From: Saprolegnia diclina VS20
Taxonomy: Eukaryota; Oomycota; Saprolegniomycetes; Saprolegniales; Saprolegniaceae
DNA: 22,515 nt
Assembly (NCBI RefSeq): GCF_000281045.1
Contig: NW_008246112.1
Location: forward strand, 73,566-96,080
Direction: 5' to 3'
Positions 19,860 to 22,515 of the stretch are shown piece by piece. Below the pieces are notes generated by a model. That model was not told where the DNA came from and did not search any database. It worked only from the letters and a program-made list of their open reading frames with translations. A program made the position numbers and the translations under genes. The number at the start of each line of letters is the position of its first letter. Position 1 is the stretch's first letter.

Positions 19860-20711
19860 TTAGACGGAACGCGTGTTACCTTCACATTGAGGCAGCCGAC
19901 AGACAACGACGCAGCAAAACCGACGCGTGCAACCGGTCAAGAGCTGCAGCAGCGGTTGCCGCGTGAGTAGCACTAGGTACCAGAGACCGACGACGACGAG
20001 CAGCAGCGAGAGCGGACCCAAATCCCAGCGCCACGCCGGAACGAATGCAATTTGAAGCACCGCTTCTGGTACGACGTCCAGGTGCATGACCACGGCGCGA
20101 AGCACATCAAAGCCAGCAATGAAGTTCTGAGCGACCGACCAGACAGCGAGTGCGAGCCAGACGCTCGCGAGACAGGCGAGGGCCGTGCGCACGACCAGTA
20201 GATAGCCAACGAGCCGCAAGACGCCGGCGGTCGATGCGTCGTCAATGAGTCGGGGTTGCATGTGCTCGGCGCACAAGTACGTACTTGCATCGTCATCTTC
20301 GTGCAGCGGAATGCGCTGGGACGTCAAGCACACGTGGTTGTGGAAACGGACGTCGACCTTGAGCCAAGCAAACAGCCACATATGGTAGCGCATCACGACA
20401 TTGTCGACGCCATCGTACGCCAGCAAAAGGCGAGGGCCATCGACCATCACCGCGCAGAGGGCGAGGAGCCCGAGAAGACAGACGCCGACGCATGTCCAGA
20501 CGACGTGGGCAAGAACGCACAGCAGCGTCGTGTACGTAAGCAGCTCGCAAGGCCAGAAGAGTAGGTGCCAGAGCGAGAAGATCGAGCGCGGTCGGCCGCC
20601 CACTTGGGTGTCTGGTGGCAGCAGTGTGGCCATCAGCAATGGGATATCTCTGGACACAGAACGAACGGAAGCTGGTCGCTGGTGCAAGCGGCAAGTGCGA
20701 CATGCCGCCAT
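19860..20711 (-). CDS. Multi-pass membrane protein, unknown family
   Basis: The frame runs from the ATG at 20711 to the TAA at 19860-19862 (283 residues). No family is recognised. A short basic N-terminus is followed by hydrophobic segments at about 51-90 (probably two membrane spans), 165-192 and 231-255. A hydrophilic loop near 118-160 includes RIPLHEDDDASTYL. The frame is open upstream of 20711 to a TTG at 20966, but an initiator-like motif 32 nt before 20711 favours this start; the ATG at 20633 is an alternative. A donor-like GTAACA near the 3' end leaves open a further exon. It follows another membrane-protein gene on the same strand after 325 bp, suggesting a local cluster of membrane genes, though I see no clear sequence similarity between the two. 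Confidence 0.6.
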   Translation of the reverse strand: MAACRTCRLHQRPASVRSVSRDIPLLMATLLPPDTQVGGRPRSIFSLWHLLFWPCELLTYTTLLCVLAHVVWTCVGVCLLGLLALCAVMVDGPRLLLAYDGVDNVVMRYHMWLFAWLKVDVRFHNHVCLTSQRIPLHEDDDASTYLCAEHMQPRLIDDASTAGVLRLVGYLLVVRTALACLASVWLALAVWSVAQNFIAGFDVLRAVVMHLDVVPEAVLQIAFVPAWRWDLGPLSLLLVVVGLWYLVLLTRQPLLQLLTGCTRRFCCVVVCRLPQCEGNTRSV

Positions 20712-20742
20712 GGCGCGTTTGGATTGGTTCAAGAGGAATGTT

Positions 20743-20758
20743 GGTGGAGGAATGATGG
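20743..20758 (-). promoter_or_regulatory. Initiator-like motif before the membrane-protein gene
   Basis: The minus strand reads CCATCATTCCTCCACC, matching the TCATT-YY-N-C part of the oomycete Inr. It is 32 nt upstream of the ATG at 20711. Confidence 0.38.
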
Positions 20759-21036
20759 TTTTCACTCGGTGAAACGTGGCACGACCAGAGACGCCGCCAA
20801 GTGCAATCGCCAGCAACGTGATGCTGACCCAGTGTCTGAAGCATTCGACGACTATAGCATGTAGTCGGCTAGTCGACTTATGCGACGCACGCGTCCACCC
20901 GGCGTTTAATGTGAAGTGTGCGCTCGATACAGAATGTCCATGTACGGTTGCTGTTGGTTTCAGCAAGGACGCACAAAATAATTAGGCGGTACGGTATTTC
21001 ATCTACCCCAAGTACTGTACAAAATGAGATAATCGC
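20759..21036. other. Intergenic between the two membrane-protein genes
   Basis: No gene is supported on its own. The minus-strand frame of the downstream gene stays open here without an ATG until 20711. This may be promoter or, less likely, an upstream exon. Confidence 0.35.
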
Positions 21037-22515
21037 TTACTGCAGTGGAATGGCATATCGGAGGTGCGGCGCACTCTCCGAGGCGAGGGGTGCGTCGACA
21101 TCAAAGAGGCGCCACGTCTTGATATCCAGTAGCACCGTCTTGGTCGTCCGCGGCAGACGCAGTGTGAGCACGCCGTTGATGGCCGCCGAGACGCGATCAA
21201 TGCAGTAGACACCGTCGAGGACCCAGCCTTCTTGGGCAAAGTGGTAGTAGGCTGTCACGTACAAGAGGTGCGACCGCACTCCACTCTCGGCTCGACCGTG
21301 GTAGCGCACTCGCTGGACCAGGTACGTACCAAACAATAGTGCGAGCGTGAGCCCGATGAGCCCCGTGACGCGCTTGGGGTCTCCGATGTGCACGATGCCG
21401 CTGTCACAAACGAGCTGCATGTCGATGATTGGCGCGGTGCAGGACCGTCGCAGACTCGCCGAGTGCTGGACGGGCGACACCAGTGACCAGATCGCCGACG
21501 CGGCCCAGACAAGCACACTGCTCGGCGTTGCATACAGCGGCGTATACTGCTGGGTTAGGACGGAAAAAGTGTCGTTGAGAATGAAGACAAGCCATGTCGT
21601 TTCGCCCGCCGCCATGATCGTCGAGAACCACGACTGCGGTATCGCGACTATGTAATAAAAGCCATTGGTCTCGGCCAAGTCGAGCTTGGCGGTCGATAGA
21701 AGACAGATGGCCGTGATACTGCGCAGGAAAATGAGCGGGCGGCCAATCCAAACCAAGCCCGTGACACGGTTGACGACGAGCATATTCTTGCCTTCAATGT
21801 GGCCGCGACTACCGATAATGTAGCCGCAAGCGAGCGACACGACAAAGAAGAGGACGCCCGAGACGTAGAGGAGCACGCAGCGGGCGTAGTAGGCCACGTT
21901 GATGGGCAGCTCGAGCGGGTTGATGGGTCCTTTGTGCACAGCGTTGCGGCCCGAGAGCGCAGTGATGGTTCCATACACACCGTGAAAGGTCACCACTTCC
22001 CGCACGCCATCGAGCCACTCGAGAAGGTAAAGATACCCAAACACGTGAAACCCAACGTCGTTCGGGTCCAAGACCAAGGCCGGCACGAGCGCTGTCGTCG
22101 TACGGTTTCTTTGAACAAACTGAATCAGTACGAGGGGCAGCTCGTTGGCGAAGTACTTTGCGACGGCCGTCGACGCCCTCGCCATCGCGATACGTTCGTC
22201 CAGCGTATAGCGCACGTGTAGAAACACGGTGGTCGCCTCCAAAAACGTGCGACACGGCGTCGACGCCGCCAGCGTCATCTCATCACACGAGCGTGTGACG
22301 TTGACGTCCGGCCCGACTGCCAAGAGCGCGATACAGCCCATGACCGCGTCGACGCTCAGCGTGTCCTCCATGTTGACCGAGCAAGCGCCTTGATTGGTGT
22401 AGAACATGCATACGCTTTCGGACGGCGGTTGCGTCGGACAGAGAAGGTCCCCGCCGACATGCCCGTTCACGCCCCAGGCTGCTGGCGCCATGCTCAGGTC
22501 GATAAGACCACCGCC
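21037..22515 (-). CDS. Large multi-pass membrane protein, partial (5' end beyond the window)
   Basis: The frame is open from the right window edge to the TAA at 21037-21039, giving 492 visible residues. An ATG at 22491 is in frame, but the eight codons before it are also open, so the true start is probably outside. Counting from that ATG, residues 1 to about 200 are hydrophilic with many cysteines (18, 28, 37, 53, 69, 80) and N-glycosylation sequons NVT (64) and NRT (129), as expected of an extracellular or lumenal domain. Hydrophobic spans are at about 205-227, 248-266, 278-306, 325-340 and 375-395, and the tail is hydrophilic. No family is recognised. Codon bias is strong and no intron is needed. 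Function is unknown; a surface or endomembrane protein is the inference. Confidence 0.8.
   Translation of the reverse strand, partial: GGGLIDLSMAPAAWGVNGHVGGDLLCPTQPPSESVCMFYTNQGACSVNMEDTLSVDAVMGCIALLAVGPDVNVTRSCDEMTLAASTPCRTFLEATTVFLHVRYTLDERIAMARASTAVAKYFANELPLVLIQFVQRNRTTTALVPALVLDPNDVGFHVFGYLYLLEWLDGVREVVTFHGVYGTITALSGRNAVHKGPINPLELPINVAYYARCVLLYVSGVLFFVVSLACGYIIGSRGHIEGKNMLVVNRVTGLVWIGRPLIFLRSITAICLLSTAKLDLAETNGFYYIVAIPQSWFSTIMAAGETTWLVFILNDTFSVLTQQYTPLYATPSSVLVWAASAIWSLVSPVQHSASLRRSCTAPIIDMQLVCDSGIVHIGDPKRVTGLIGLTLALLFGTYLVQRVRYHGRAESGVRSHLLYVTAYYHFAQEGWVLDGVYCIDRVSAAINGVLTLRLPRTTKTVLLDIKTWRLFDVDAPLASESAPHLRYAIPLQ

Overview
This window looks like nuclear DNA of an oomycete, probably of the Saprolegnia/Achlya/Aphanomyces group. 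The reasons are small multi-exon genes with 41-70 nt introns, a strong G/C preference at third codon positions, and start-proximal TCATTYYNCA-type motifs like the oomycete Inr/FPR core promoter. The organism is an inference; no rRNA or other species marker is present.

Layout. 1-322: weak remnant of a possible upstream gene. 583-1819 (+): class III alcohol dehydrogenase / S-(hydroxymethyl)glutathione dehydrogenase, three exons. 2428-2784 (-): small acidic protein with a nuclear-localisation-like motif. 3352-3567 and 3948-4754 (-): two adjacent unrecognised genes sharing a 28-residue C-terminal motif. 5305-10384 (-): a complete eight-exon separase (peptidase C50), rebuilt here to 1578 residues with the His/Cys catalytic dyad. 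10862-11608 (+): RTF2, divergent from separase. 12264-13136 (-): four-exon helical protein with one in-frame TAG. 13884-15124 (-): seven-exon WDR83/MORG1-type WD40 protein. 15495-17346 (+): six-exon F-box/WD40 protein, divergent from the MORG1 gene. 17685-17921 (-): doubtful small ORF. 18016-19033 (-): two-exon RS-rich nuclear protein with a C-terminal domain resembling the SCI1 family. 19860-20711 and 21037->22515 (-): two multi-pass membrane proteins, the second cut by the window edge.

The recognisable genes are mostly housekeeping: formaldehyde detoxification, sister-chromatid separation, replication-fork factor turnover, WD40 scaffolding or splicing, and ubiquitin-ligase substrate recognition. 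They do not form an operon or one pathway. The separase/RTF2 and MORG1/F-box pairs are divergent and could share promoters.

Most of the value lies in the rebuilt gene models. In the 24 introns deduced by reading-frame continuity, every acceptor is TAG and 16 donors begin GTAC. A TCAKT-type initiator sits 14-40 nt upstream of at least five start codons. The tandem pair at 3352-4754 is the best candidate for an undescribed family. I saw no mobile element, CRISPR array, tRNA or rRNA.
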